Origin: Chitinimonas sp. BJYL2
GTDB lineage: Bacteria; Pseudomonadota; Gammaproteobacteria; Burkholderiales; Chitinimonadaceae
Length of the DNA stretch: 64,000 nt
Direction of reading: 5' to 3'
Assembly (NCBI RefSeq): GCF_027257935.1
Contig: NZ_JANZKW010000002.1
Location: forward strand, 496,001-560,000
Position numbers and translations under genes: made by a program. Below are positions 18,916 through 26,536 of this stretch, one piece after another; position 1 is the stretch's first letter, and every line of letters starts with the position of its first letter. Below the pieces are notes generated by a model. That model was not told where the DNA came from, searched no databases, and worked only from the letters and a program-made list of their open reading frames with translations.

Positions 18916-20097
18916 ATGAGCAACGCCCTCGATTTCACCGAGAAGCACACCATCCTGGTGGTGGACGACACCCCCGACAACCTGGCCCTGATGAGCGGGC
19001 TGTTACGCGATCTCTACAAGGTCAAGCTCGCCCCCAATGGCGAGCGCGCGCTGCAGATTGCGGCCGGCGACGGGAAGCCCGACCTGATCCTGCTCGATAT
19101 CATGATGCCGGGCATGGATGGCTATGAAGTGCTGCGTCGCCTGCAAGCCAACCCGGCCACCCAGCAGATCCCGGTCATCTTCCTCACTGCCATGAGCGAA
19201 ACCGACGACGAGAAAGTCGGCCTCGATCTCGGCGCGGTAGACTACATCACCAAGCCGGTGCGCCCGGCCATCGTGCTTTCGCGCGTGCACAACCACCTGC
19301 AACTCAAGCTCGCACGCGATTTCCTGCAGGACCAGAATGCTTACCTCGAACGCGAGGTCAACAAGCGGACTGCCGAGGTCATGACCCTGCAGGATGTCAC
19401 CATTCGCGCCATGGCCAGCCTCGCCGAAACCCGCGATAACGAGACGGGCAACCACATTCGGCGCACCCAGCGCTACGTCAAGGCGTTGGCACTACACCTG
19501 CAAACGCACCCGCGCTTTGCCCGTGAACTCAGCGACAGCGCAATCGATTCGCTCTACAAATCTGCGCCCTTGCATGATATCGGCAAGGTCGGCATCCCCG
19601 ACCGTATCCTGCTCAAGCCCGGCAAGCTGGATGACGACGAGTTTGCCATCATGAAAACCCATACCACCCTGGGCCGCGATGCCATCGTTCAGGCCGAGCG
19701 GGATTTTGGACAAGAGATCCCTTTTCTGCGCTATGCCAAGGAAATCGCCTACAGCCATCAGGAAAAATGGGATGGGTCAGGCTACCCGGTCGGCTTGAGC
19801 GGCGAGGAAATCCCCATGTCGGCACGGCTGATGGCGGTGGCCGATGTCTATGACGCTTTGATCTCCAAGCGCGTCTACAAACCCGCCATGACCCATGAAC
19901 AAGCCACGCGGATCATCCATGATGGCCGCGGCAGCCACTTCGACCCTGATATCGTGGATGCCTTCATGGCCATCAACGACACGTTCCGCGAAATCGCCAG
20001 AACGTTTGGCGACAGCGAACACGCCGTCATCGACGAAGCCGAGCGGATTGCCAACGACTACCCTGTGGAACAGGTTGTCGTCACGCCCAAGGAGTAA
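18916..20097 (+). CDS. Response regulator with HD-GYP c-di-GMP phosphodiesterase output
   Basis: The 393-residue protein joins a receiver (Asp61 in 'LILLDIMMPGMDG', acidic pair in 'VVDDTP') to an HD-GYP domain. The metal-binding HD pair is at 220-221 ('LHDIGKVGIPDRI') and the GYP motif at 289-291 ('DGSGYPVGL'). All signature residues are kept, so phosphorylation by the upstream kinase could control c-di-GMP hydrolysis. It starts three bases after the kinase stop with GAGGAG upstream. This RpfG-like layout is common in proteobacteria, though its partner here is not RpfC-like in the sensor. Confidence 0.96.
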   Translation: MSNALDFTEKHTILVVDDTPDNLALMSGLLRDLYKVKLAPNGERALQIAAGDGKPDLILLDIMMPGMDGYEVLRRLQANPATQQIPVIFLTAMSETDDEKVGLDLGAVDYITKPVRPAIVLSRVHNHLQLKLARDFLQDQNAYLEREVNKRTAEVMTLQDVTIRAMASLAETRDNETGNHIRRTQRYVKALALHLQTHPRFARELSDSAIDSLYKSAPLHDIGKVGIPDRILLKPGKLDDDEFAIMKTHTTLGRDAIVQAERDFGQEIPFLRYAKEIAYSHQEKWDGSGYPVGLSGEEIPMSARLMAVADVYDALISKRVYKPAMTHEQATRIIHDGRGSHFDPDIVDAFMAINDTFREIARTFGDSEHAVIDEAERIANDYPVEQVVVTPKE

Positions 20098-20100
20098 ACC

Positions 20101-21105
20101 TTGCAGCCAGACCAGGTCTCTCTCTTATTGGTTGAGCACGATCCGCTGCTGCGCGCCGCGCTGCGGAGCCAGCTACAGGCCGAGGGCTACAGCCGCATCC
20201 ATGAAGCGCGGGATGCGGACGCGGCGCTGGACGTCCTGAAACAGACGGCATGTCACCTCATCATCAGCGAACTGGACTTACCGGGACGCAGCGGCCTCGC
20301 CATGCTGGAAACCATGCGTATCGACGAGGCGCTGGCGGATATGCCGATCATCCTGATGTCCGGAGAACTGGATCGCCATTCAGCCCAGCAAGCCATCCGC
20401 CTCGGTATCAGTGACCTGCTGATCAAACCGTTCAAGACCGTAGACCTGCTAAGCCGTGTAGACCGCGTGGTCAAACGCGAAAGCGCCACCATCTACAAAC
20501 GCCGTGTTGCGGTTGAAGACAAGCCGACGCTGCTGGTGGTGGACGACACCCCAGACAACCTCCAGCTGATAGCCGGCCTGTTTCGGGACCAATACAAAGT
20601 GAAGCTCGCGCACAACGGCGAGAAGGCGCTCGCCATTTGCCAGGGTGGCACGCCGCCCGATCTGGTCTTGCTGGATGTGATGATGCCGGGCATGAACGGA
20701 TTCGAAGTCGCACGCCGTCTGCGTGCACATCATGCCTCGGCTTACACGCCCATCATTTTTGTCACCGCGCTGACGGATGACGCCTCCCGCGATGAGGGCA
20801 TGGAGATCGGCGCGGTGGATTATGTGACCAAGCCCATCAATCCGGGTTTGCTGAAACTGCGGGTCACCAATCTGATGCGCTACGTCGAACACCGGCAGGA
20901 GCTGCAACGCGAGTTCGACCAACTGACCGAGCTGGCCGGATTGCGGGGGCAATTGCGCCTCATGCTGGGCGAACAACTGCCCGCCGCACTGTCACGCGCC
21001 CGCGCAGCACCGTCAACACCCGAGTGCCACGCCGCCATCGATGAGGCTCAGACCCTGCTCACCCAAGCACAGCAGGTCTTGCAGCCCGGTTGGGACGAGG
21101 CTTGA
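20101..21105 (+). CDS. Dual-receiver protein without output domain; first receiver has Glu at the phosphosite
   Basis: The 334-residue protein starts with TTG three bases after the previous stop, preceded by AAGGAG. Receiver 1 (about 1-125) reads 'LIISELDLPGRSG', placing Glu where the phosphorylated Asp normally sits, and its acidic pocket is 'VEHDP' instead of DD. The Thr/Ser and Lys positions ('LMSGE', 'LIKPF') are kept. Receiver 2 (about 138-260) is canonical ('LVLLDVMMPGMNG'). About 75 helical residues follow with no known output domain. Glu may mimic phosphorylation, making receiver 1 a fixed docking module. It closes the four-gene signalling operon. Confidence 0.9.
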   Translation: MQPDQVSLLLVEHDPLLRAALRSQLQAEGYSRIHEARDADAALDVLKQTACHLIISELDLPGRSGLAMLETMRIDEALADMPIILMSGELDRHSAQQAIRLGISDLLIKPFKTVDLLSRVDRVVKRESATIYKRRVAVEDKPTLLVVDDTPDNLQLIAGLFRDQYKVKLAHNGEKALAICQGGTPPDLVLLDVMMPGMNGFEVARRLRAHHASAYTPIIFVTALTDDASRDEGMEIGAVDYVTKPINPGLLKLRVTNLMRYVEHRQELQREFDQLTELAGLRGQLRLMLGEQLPAALSRARAAPSTPECHAAIDEAQTLLTQAQQVLQPGWDEA

Positions 21106-21133
21106 TCAACCACGTCCGGACCTGGATCCCCAC

Positions 21134-22519
21134 TCATTGCCGAACCGGTTGCGACGGTTCACACGCCGCCCTGGTAGCCGGACGGATGGCGCAGCGATAT
21201 AGCAAATCGATGAGTTGCGCCTCCACCGTGTAAAAACTGCTTTGCGAGGCGCGACGGCCGGTTGCATCGGCACGTGTGCCACTGAGTACATAGACGATGC
21301 CGTCACCCGAGACCGGGTCGATCAACATGCCGGACAACAAGCCGTAAGCATTGCCCAGATGCCCGACCGGCTTCCACCCCCCCGTTTCGATCAGGCGGTC
21401 GCCGTTGCCGGGCTCGCCCCGATCGGTAAACCGTTGAACGCCCAGTCCCCAGGCATTGAAAAGCCCGCCAAAATCGTCGCCATTGCTGCCATTGGCATCA
21501 CGCTGCCAATAAGGGGACAGCATCTGCGCCACCGTCTGCGGCTGGAGCAAACGCACGCCATCGACCTCGCCTCGCCCCGCAATCAGGCGCAACAACTTGC
21601 CGATGCCGGCCACATCAATCCGCAACCTGCCCTGCGGACCGAATACCGTGCCATTGCGGCCCAAGCGGTAGTCGCCCAAACCCACGGGCGGCGGTGGACG
21701 GCTCCCGGCGTAGTCATCAGCCTGTGCTTCCCAGCTACCTGTCGGTTTACCCGTGGCATCCACAGGCATTTCATACAAAGTGGCAATGCGCGCGAGTTCG
21801 GCATCCGTAAATTGGCTGGGATTGAATCCGCCCTGGATGCTCAGTGGCGACAGCACCGAATCGCGGATATAGCGATCAAACCGCTCGCCACTGACCGCTT
21901 CGATCACCGTTGCCAGTACTCCGAAATTGAGATTGGTGTAGCGAAAGTAACTGCCGGGCCGGGAAGGCTGTGTTCCATCATTTGTCGCCCATGGCGAGGG
22001 CTCGCCCACAGCGGGGGGGGATTGCAACAGCGTGGCCAGATTGAAGCTGGCCGGAAAACTGATGCCGGCCCGATCACGCAAGCCGCTGGTATGGCCCAAC
22101 AGCATGCGCGTGGTCACAGGTATCTCTGGCCAGGCCGGGTGGCGAACGGGAAAACCCAGGTAGTCGCCGATGTCGCGATCCAGTTCCAGCTTGCCGGACT
22201 CGACCAATCGCATGGCCCCGATCGCCACCACTAGCTTGGAGAGCGAGGCCACCCGGAACAGGGTATCCGGCTTCACCGGCAAGGCTTGGCCTTGGGCGGT
22301 CAGGCGGCGGAATCCCGCTTGGCCTTGGTACACCATTTTGCCCTGACGCAAGGCCACTACCGCAATACCCGCGATGGGATCCGTTGCACTCTGCTGCATG
22401 GCCAGCAGGCGGGCGTCCAGCACTTGCCGTGGTACCGGGGCGGGTGATTCGACACCTGCTGCCCACACCTGCGGCACAAGGGCCATGGCCAATAGACTCG
22501 CCTTACACCATCGATTCAT
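21134..22519 (-). CDS. Secreted serine hydrolase of the beta-lactamase / class C PBP family
   Basis: The start is set at the ATG at 22519, which gives a signal peptide ('MNRWCKASLLAMALVPQVWA') and 461 residues; another ATG eight codons upstream is possible. The SxxK motif is 'SLSK' (Ser92 with this start) and the YxN motif is 'YTNLN'. These are the catalytic features of the EstB/AmpC-like Beta-lactamase family, which contains esterases, D-aminopeptidases and carboxypeptidases. The family is broad, so antibiotic hydrolysis should not be assumed. No neighbour gives a substrate clue. It ends close to the convergent dual-receiver gene. Confidence 0.88.
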   Translation of the reverse strand: MNRWCKASLLAMALVPQVWAAGVESPAPVPRQVLDARLLAMQQSATDPIAGIAVVALRQGKMVYQGQAGFRRLTAQGQALPVKPDTLFRVASLSKLVVAIGAMRLVESGKLELDRDIGDYLGFPVRHPAWPEIPVTTRMLLGHTSGLRDRAGISFPASFNLATLLQSPPAVGEPSPWATNDGTQPSRPGSYFRYTNLNFGVLATVIEAVSGERFDRYIRDSVLSPLSIQGGFNPSQFTDAELARIATLYEMPVDATGKPTGSWEAQADDYAGSRPPPPVGLGDYRLGRNGTVFGPQGRLRIDVAGIGKLLRLIAGRGEVDGVRLLQPQTVAQMLSPYWQRDANGSNGDDFGGLFNAWGLGVQRFTDRGEPGNGDRLIETGGWKPVGHLGNAYGLLSGMLIDPVSGDGIVYVLSGTRADATGRRASQSSFYTVEAQLIDLLYRCAIRPATRAACEPSQPVRQ

Positions 22520-22560
22520 GATTCCCGCCTGCATCGTCTGCAACCACCTTGCGTCAAGAC

Positions 22561-22590
22561 GCCCCCGGCAGCACGATGTCTGCCGGGGGC
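22561..22590 (-). terminator. Strong hairpin after the secreted peptidase gene
   Basis: GCCCCCGGCA and TGCCGGGGGC form a perfect 10-bp stem with a 10-base loop between the two minus-strand genes. No long T-run follows on the minus strand, so it could be a terminator or an mRNA-stabilising hairpin. Confidence 0.55.
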
Positions 22591-22629
22591 GTGTGAGAGA
22601 TGGCGAACAGCGCGTCCGCCAGTCAACGA

Positions 22630-24492
22630 TCAGTCAAACAGGTGCAACCAGAGGTCGTTACCCAGACCATTGTCGTTGATCGCACGTTCGAATGCTGCCT
22701 TGGGATACTTCAGACCCTTGCCCGACACGGAGGTGTCATAAGCAGCGCCCGAGCCTGCAACCAGATTCCATTTACCGTAGGGGTCATTCACCGTGTAGTT
22801 GGTACCGTCATAGCCGGTCACCACTAGAATGTGTCCCGGTGCCGTGAACCAGCCATGCACGATGGTCGGCTTACCCTGGCTGGCACGCTCACGCAGTTGT
22901 GCCAACGTACCGTTGGTGAGGCCGGTATCGCGCAGTGAACTACCCTTTTCTGCCGCGATCGTGTTGAACACCTGAGCCAGGCTAGACACAGTCTGGCGTT
23001 TGCCAAAGCGCTCATACAGATAATCCGGTGTGCGCTTGCCCAGCTTGGCGGGATCGGTGAGCTTGAAGAAGTCGGTGATCATGGCCATCGACGTCACACT
23101 GCAGGTGGCGTAGGGCTCATAGGCATTCGCGAGCTGCGACCAGTAAGGAATGGTCTGCGTCGGCACCGGGGCAGGCGTGCTGCCCAGATAGTCTGTCAGC
23201 AGATTGTTGCCGCTACCGCACTGCGCTTCGCTGAAGCTGCTGCGTTGCCAGTTGATCCCGGCCCAGTCGTTCCAGATGGTAGTAGGCGTGCCGCCACCGG
23301 GGATACGCCAGATCGACGCATTGGGGCCAGCTGCCGTCATGAACGCTTCGAGTTGTGCCGAGGTGATGGTGTCGTACTCGGTCGACACGATATGCCAGAT
23401 CGGTTTGGTGGCACCCAGATTGCGGTATTCGCAGTTGCCCGCTTCGATCCAGCGCTTGGGATCCGCCATATAGGTGCTGCCCCAGACTTCCACATAAGTC
23501 TGCGGCATGTGGAAGTCCACATACTGGTCGATGATGTCTACGCGCATGCCGTGATCAGTCGGGTTGCCCCAGGTGGTGGCACCCAAGGGGAACACGCCAC
23601 CGGGCACATAACCATCGGTCTTGGCACGGGTACGCGCAGCTTGCATGGCTTGGAGCAGACTGCTCAGTTCGGTGGTCTTGCGATCGAATTCCACCTCGAT
23701 ATCGGTCACGAAACCCACATAACCGTACTTGGCTGCCTGATACAGCGCATCGGCCTGGGCCGCATTATTACCCGGGTAGTTGTATGCCCAAGCCCAGGGT
23801 TCGATACCCCGGCTGCGGTAGATATCGGTCGTTGCCTTGGAGCAGGCATCCGGGAACAGCGAGCAGGCATTAGTGCCATCGGCGATCTTGATGTAGATGC
23901 GCTTCACCCCCTGTGCCTTGAGCTGATCTGCCAGCTGGGTATGGGTCTTGCCCAGTGCGTCGGCATAAAAGAGCCAGACGCCGTACTTGTTGGTCACGTT
24001 ACTGGGCGGCGGTGTCGCAGCACCCTGGACCTGCAGATAGAACGTGGCGGACCAGCGATTCGTGTAGCAGGCCGAACCGCCGCCCAACGATTCGCACTTG
24101 GCAACCTCTTCCAGACTGAAATTGCCATACACATTGTTCGTGCTACCGCTGTTCTGTTCGAAACAGTGGTTGCCATACGTAGCCGAACGCACCGAACCAA
24201 CCGGACAACTGCCCGTACCACGCAGATTGGCAGCGAAGCTCTTGGACCAACGCATCACGTTGACTGTATGACCCTTGACCAGATAGGGATAGGTCTTGGT
24301 ACAGGCACTACCGCCGCCAGCAGACTGGCAACCCGCGACCATCTGGTTGGTAAAGGGGCCGAAGGCATCGACACTGGTCACGCAAGTGGTCAGCGTGCTG
24401 TCGTAGGTGGAGCCATCGGGACACAAGGCATGTGCGCTGAGCGACATGGCCATCAAGGCGCCGCCCTGAATGAGACGTTTGATCAGATACAT
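22630..24492 (-). CDS. Secreted multidomain protein: Cys-rich repeats, TIM-barrel-like domain, C39-type cysteine peptidase
   Basis: The ATG at 24492 is chosen because GGAGAA precedes it and a signal peptide ('ALMAMSLSAHA') follows, giving 620 residues. After the signal come two related Cys-containing modules (about 22-85 and 95-160, sharing 'CPDGS/CPVGS' and 'GGGSAC'). A TIM-barrel-like region (about 175-400) follows, with 'VKRIYIKIADGT', 'EPWAWAYNYPG' and 'GFVTDIEVEFD'. The C-terminal domain resembles peptidase C39-like folds: Cys464 in 'YATCSVTSMAM', His554 in 'PGHILVVTGYDG' and Asp570 in 'VNDPYGKWN', a plausible Cys-His-Asp triad. I know no characterised protein with this order. Cell-wall or protein degradation outside the cell is inference. 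Confidence 0.75.
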   Translation of the reverse strand: MYLIKRLIQGGALMAMSLSAHALCPDGSTYDSTLTTCVTSVDAFGPFTNQMVAGCQSAGGGSACTKTYPYLVKGHTVNVMRWSKSFAANLRGTGSCPVGSVRSATYGNHCFEQNSGSTNNVYGNFSLEEVAKCESLGGGSACYTNRWSATFYLQVQGAATPPPSNVTNKYGVWLFYADALGKTHTQLADQLKAQGVKRIYIKIADGTNACSLFPDACSKATTDIYRSRGIEPWAWAYNYPGNNAAQADALYQAAKYGYVGFVTDIEVEFDRKTTELSSLLQAMQAARTRAKTDGYVPGGVFPLGATTWGNPTDHGMRVDIIDQYVDFHMPQTYVEVWGSTYMADPKRWIEAGNCEYRNLGATKPIWHIVSTEYDTITSAQLEAFMTAAGPNASIWRIPGGGTPTTIWNDWAGINWQRSSFSEAQCGSGNNLLTDYLGSTPAPVPTQTIPYWSQLANAYEPYATCSVTSMAMITDFFKLTDPAKLGKRTPDYLYERFGKRQTVSSLAQVFNTIAAEKGSSLRDTGLTNGTLAQLRERASQGKPTIVHGWFTAPGHILVVTGYDGTNYTVNDPYGKWNLVAGSGAAYDTSVSGKGLKYPKAAFERAINDNGLGNDLWLHLFD

Positions 24493-24559
24493 CGGTCTTC
24501 TCCGTTTCTTCTTGAATGGAATCAACGGGTGAGATGCACCATCAACCAGCGACGCTGGT

Positions 24560-24647
24560 ACATCCCAGCCCTGCGCCGCGCGTGCTTTTTATTTGATCGT
24601 GTGAGCGGCGAGGCTATGTTGCGACGCTGATTCGCCGCCTGGGATGT
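24560..24647. repeat. Long-spaced inverted repeat upstream of the secreted peptidase gene
   Basis: ACATCCCAG (24560-24568) and CTGGGATGT (24639-24647) are perfect complements 70 bases apart, in the 225-base gap upstream of the secreted protein gene. They could form a leader hairpin or be paired operator half-sites. The rest of the gap (24493-24717) shows nothing I can name. Confidence 0.3.
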
Positions 24648-24717
24648 GCCTAAATGTTAATGGTGTATAGACAGGCGTTAATCGTGCCGTCATGCGTGAT
24701 TCAGGCAGGCAGCAGAA

Positions 24718-25590
24718 CTAGACCTTGGTACGCGGCCACAGGCCCAGTGCGAGGGCGGTTCCCGACAGAATGATCAGACCACCCACAAACACATTACGGG
24801 TCAATTGCTCGCCGAGGAAAACCGCACTCAACAAAATGGCAAAGAGGGGAATAAGAAACGTTACCGAGATCGCCTTACCCGGCCCGACGTGGGCAATCAG
24901 CCTGAAATACATCAGGTAAGCGAGCGCAGTACAGACAAGCGCCAGCGTCAGCACTGCCATCCAGGCAGACCAGGCCAAAGGCTGTTCAGGCCAGTACCAG
25001 AGCGCAAAAGGCAGCAGCATCAGCGAGGCCGACACCTGGCTACCCGTAGCAATTAGCATGGGGCTGACCCCGCTCAGACGCTCGCGCGTAAAGTTGGCAG
25101 CAATGCCGTAGCACAGCGGCGCAGCCATGACGGCAAGTACGGCCCAGCCATCACCACCCGGCTTGAAGCTGATCTTGCCCCAGACCAGCACGAGCACGCC
25201 GGCCAATCCCGCAAAGAGCCCTAGCAGGCGCCATCGTGGCAGCTTCTGTCCAAGCCAGACCCAGGCCACCACCCCGGCCCAGATCGGTGACGTGGCGTTG
25301 ATCACGGCGCTGAAGCCCGCGGATAGCGACATCGCCGCCACCCCGAACAGACAGAACGGCAGCGCTGAATTGGTGAGCCCCACCACGGCAAGTGGTCGCC
25401 AGTGGGTACGCAGGCCCGCCAGCTCGCCACGCCATATCAGCCATGGCAACAGACACAGGCTGGCCAGACCGACACGCAGAAAGACCATGGCAAATGGCCC
25501 AAAGGCCGGTGCCGCAATGCGCATGACCATGAACGAGGCACCCCATATGGCAGCAAGCGCAATAAGCTCCAACAGATCAACCGCTTTCAT
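24718..25590 (-). CDS. EamA/DMT-family transporter
   Basis: The start is taken at the ATG at 25590, which overlaps the stop of the upstream repair gene (ATGA) and begins 'MKAVDLLELIALAAIWGASF'; longer frames run into that gene. The 290-residue product has ten hydrophobic helices in two EamA repeats, with 'LAAIWGASFMVMRIAAPAFG' as the typical first helix and 'YLMYFRLIAHVGPGKAISV' in the second repeat. It is an inner-membrane exporter of unknown substrate. Coupling to an alkyl-transfer repair protein suggests co-expression only. Family relatives include RhtA- and YedA-like exporters. Confidence 0.9.
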   Translation of the reverse strand: MKAVDLLELIALAAIWGASFMVMRIAAPAFGPFAMVFLRVGLASLCLLPWLIWRGELAGLRTHWRPLAVVGLTNSALPFCLFGVAAMSLSAGFSAVINATSPIWAGVVAWVWLGQKLPRWRLLGLFAGLAGVLVLVWGKISFKPGGDGWAVLAVMAAPLCYGIAANFTRERLSGVSPMLIATGSQVSASLMLLPFALWYWPEQPLAWSAWMAVLTLALVCTALAYLMYFRLIAHVGPGKAISVTFLIPLFAILLSAVFLGEQLTRNVFVGGLIILSGTALALGLWPRTKV

Positions 25591-26486
25591 GCGGCACGCT
25601 CCTCGATCCCGTGGCGTGCCAGTTCCAGCCCTAGTATCGCCTGCTTGCGTACTTCGCCCCAACGGTATCCACCCAAGGCTCCATCGCTGCGGATGACGCG
25701 GTGACAAGGAATCAGCAAGGCAATCGGATTGGCGCCAACCGCGCTCCCAACGGCACGCGCGGCACCATGGGCGCCCATCTGGCCTGCCAGCTCGCCATAG
25801 CTGGTGAGTCGGCCCTCGGGCACACGCAACAAGGCCTCCCAGACCTTGAGCTGGAACTGCGTACCCTTCACGAAAAGGTGAACGGGTTCAGGCTGCCGGT
25901 AACGGGTAAACAGGCGGGTGGCGATTGACTGCGCCGCCTCGGGCGCATGCACCAGCTCGGCACGGGGCCAATCGTGCTGCAATTCCGCCACCGCGCTTTC
26001 TGCTTGCGTCCCGATGAAGGCCAGCTTCACCAGGCCGCGCGCACTATCCGCCAGGAGGGCCTGCCCCAGCGGGGTTGCCACGATACCCCAGCGGATCACC
26101 ATGCCTGCGCCGCCATTACGAATCTCGCCCGGCGTGGCCGCCTCGCAGCTCACCATCAGATCATGCAGGCGGCCCGGGCCGGACAAGCCAGCGTCCATGG
26201 CGGCGCCCAGAACATCCTCGCCCGCACGCAGCGCGGCGCGGGCACGTTCGCGGCTCAGGTGCTGGAGAAAGCGCTTGGGGCTGACCCCCGCCCACTCTGC
26301 AAACACACGCTGCAAATGGAATTCAGATAAGCCCAGCTCGGCCGACAACTCGGTCAGGCTGGGTTGATCCAGCGCGTGTTCACGCAACCAGACGAGTGCT
26401 CGGGCGACCGTGTCATAGGCCTGGGCACGACTGGGCAAATCAGCAGGGGCAGGTGTCGGTGTCGGTGTCGGTGTCGTCATGGGCAC
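25587..26486 (-). CDS. AraC-type regulator fused to methylated-DNA-protein cysteine methyltransferase (Ada-like, no N-terminal Zn domain)
   Basis: This 299-residue protein carries an AraC helix-turn-helix region (about 25-115, 'LSELGLSEFHLQRVFAEWAG'-like text) and a C-terminal O6-alkylguanine transferase domain with the acceptor Cys261 in 'LIPCHRVIRSDGALGGYR'. The Cys-rich N-terminal domain of E. coli Ada, which senses methylphosphotriesters, is missing, so activation must differ or be absent. The N-terminus holds a (TP)n run encoded by a hexanucleotide tandem repeat. The start could also be the ATG two codons in. The EamA gene follows with an ATGA overlap. Confidence 0.92.
   Translation of the reverse strand: MPMTTPTPTPTPAPADLPSRAQAYDTVARALVWLREHALDQPSLTELSAELGLSEFHLQRVFAEWAGVSPKRFLQHLSRERARAALRAGEDVLGAAMDAGLSGPGRLHDLMVSCEAATPGEIRNGGAGMVIRWGIVATPLGQALLADSARGLVKLAFIGTQAESAVAELQHDWPRAELVHAPEAAQSIATRLFTRYRQPEPVHLFVKGTQFQLKVWEALLRVPEGRLTSYGELAGQMGAHGAARAVGSAVGANPIALLIPCHRVIRSDGALGGYRWGEVRKQAILGLELARHGIEERAA
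26454..26478. repeat. Hexanucleotide tandem repeat (GGTGTC) in the Ada-like gene start
   Basis: Four tandem GGTGTC units encode a Thr-Pro run just after the start codon on the minus strand. A change in unit number would lengthen or shorten the tail without a frameshift, so it is not an on/off switch. Confidence 0.7.
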
Positions 26487-26536
26487 ATGCTAGGGTGGCG
26501 CAGCGGGTGTGCCCACCCGATTCTTGCGATAGGCCA

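Noticed and set aside
26454-26478. Hexanucleotide repeat as a phase-variation switch
   Set aside because: Units of six bases keep the reading frame, so expression would not be switched off.
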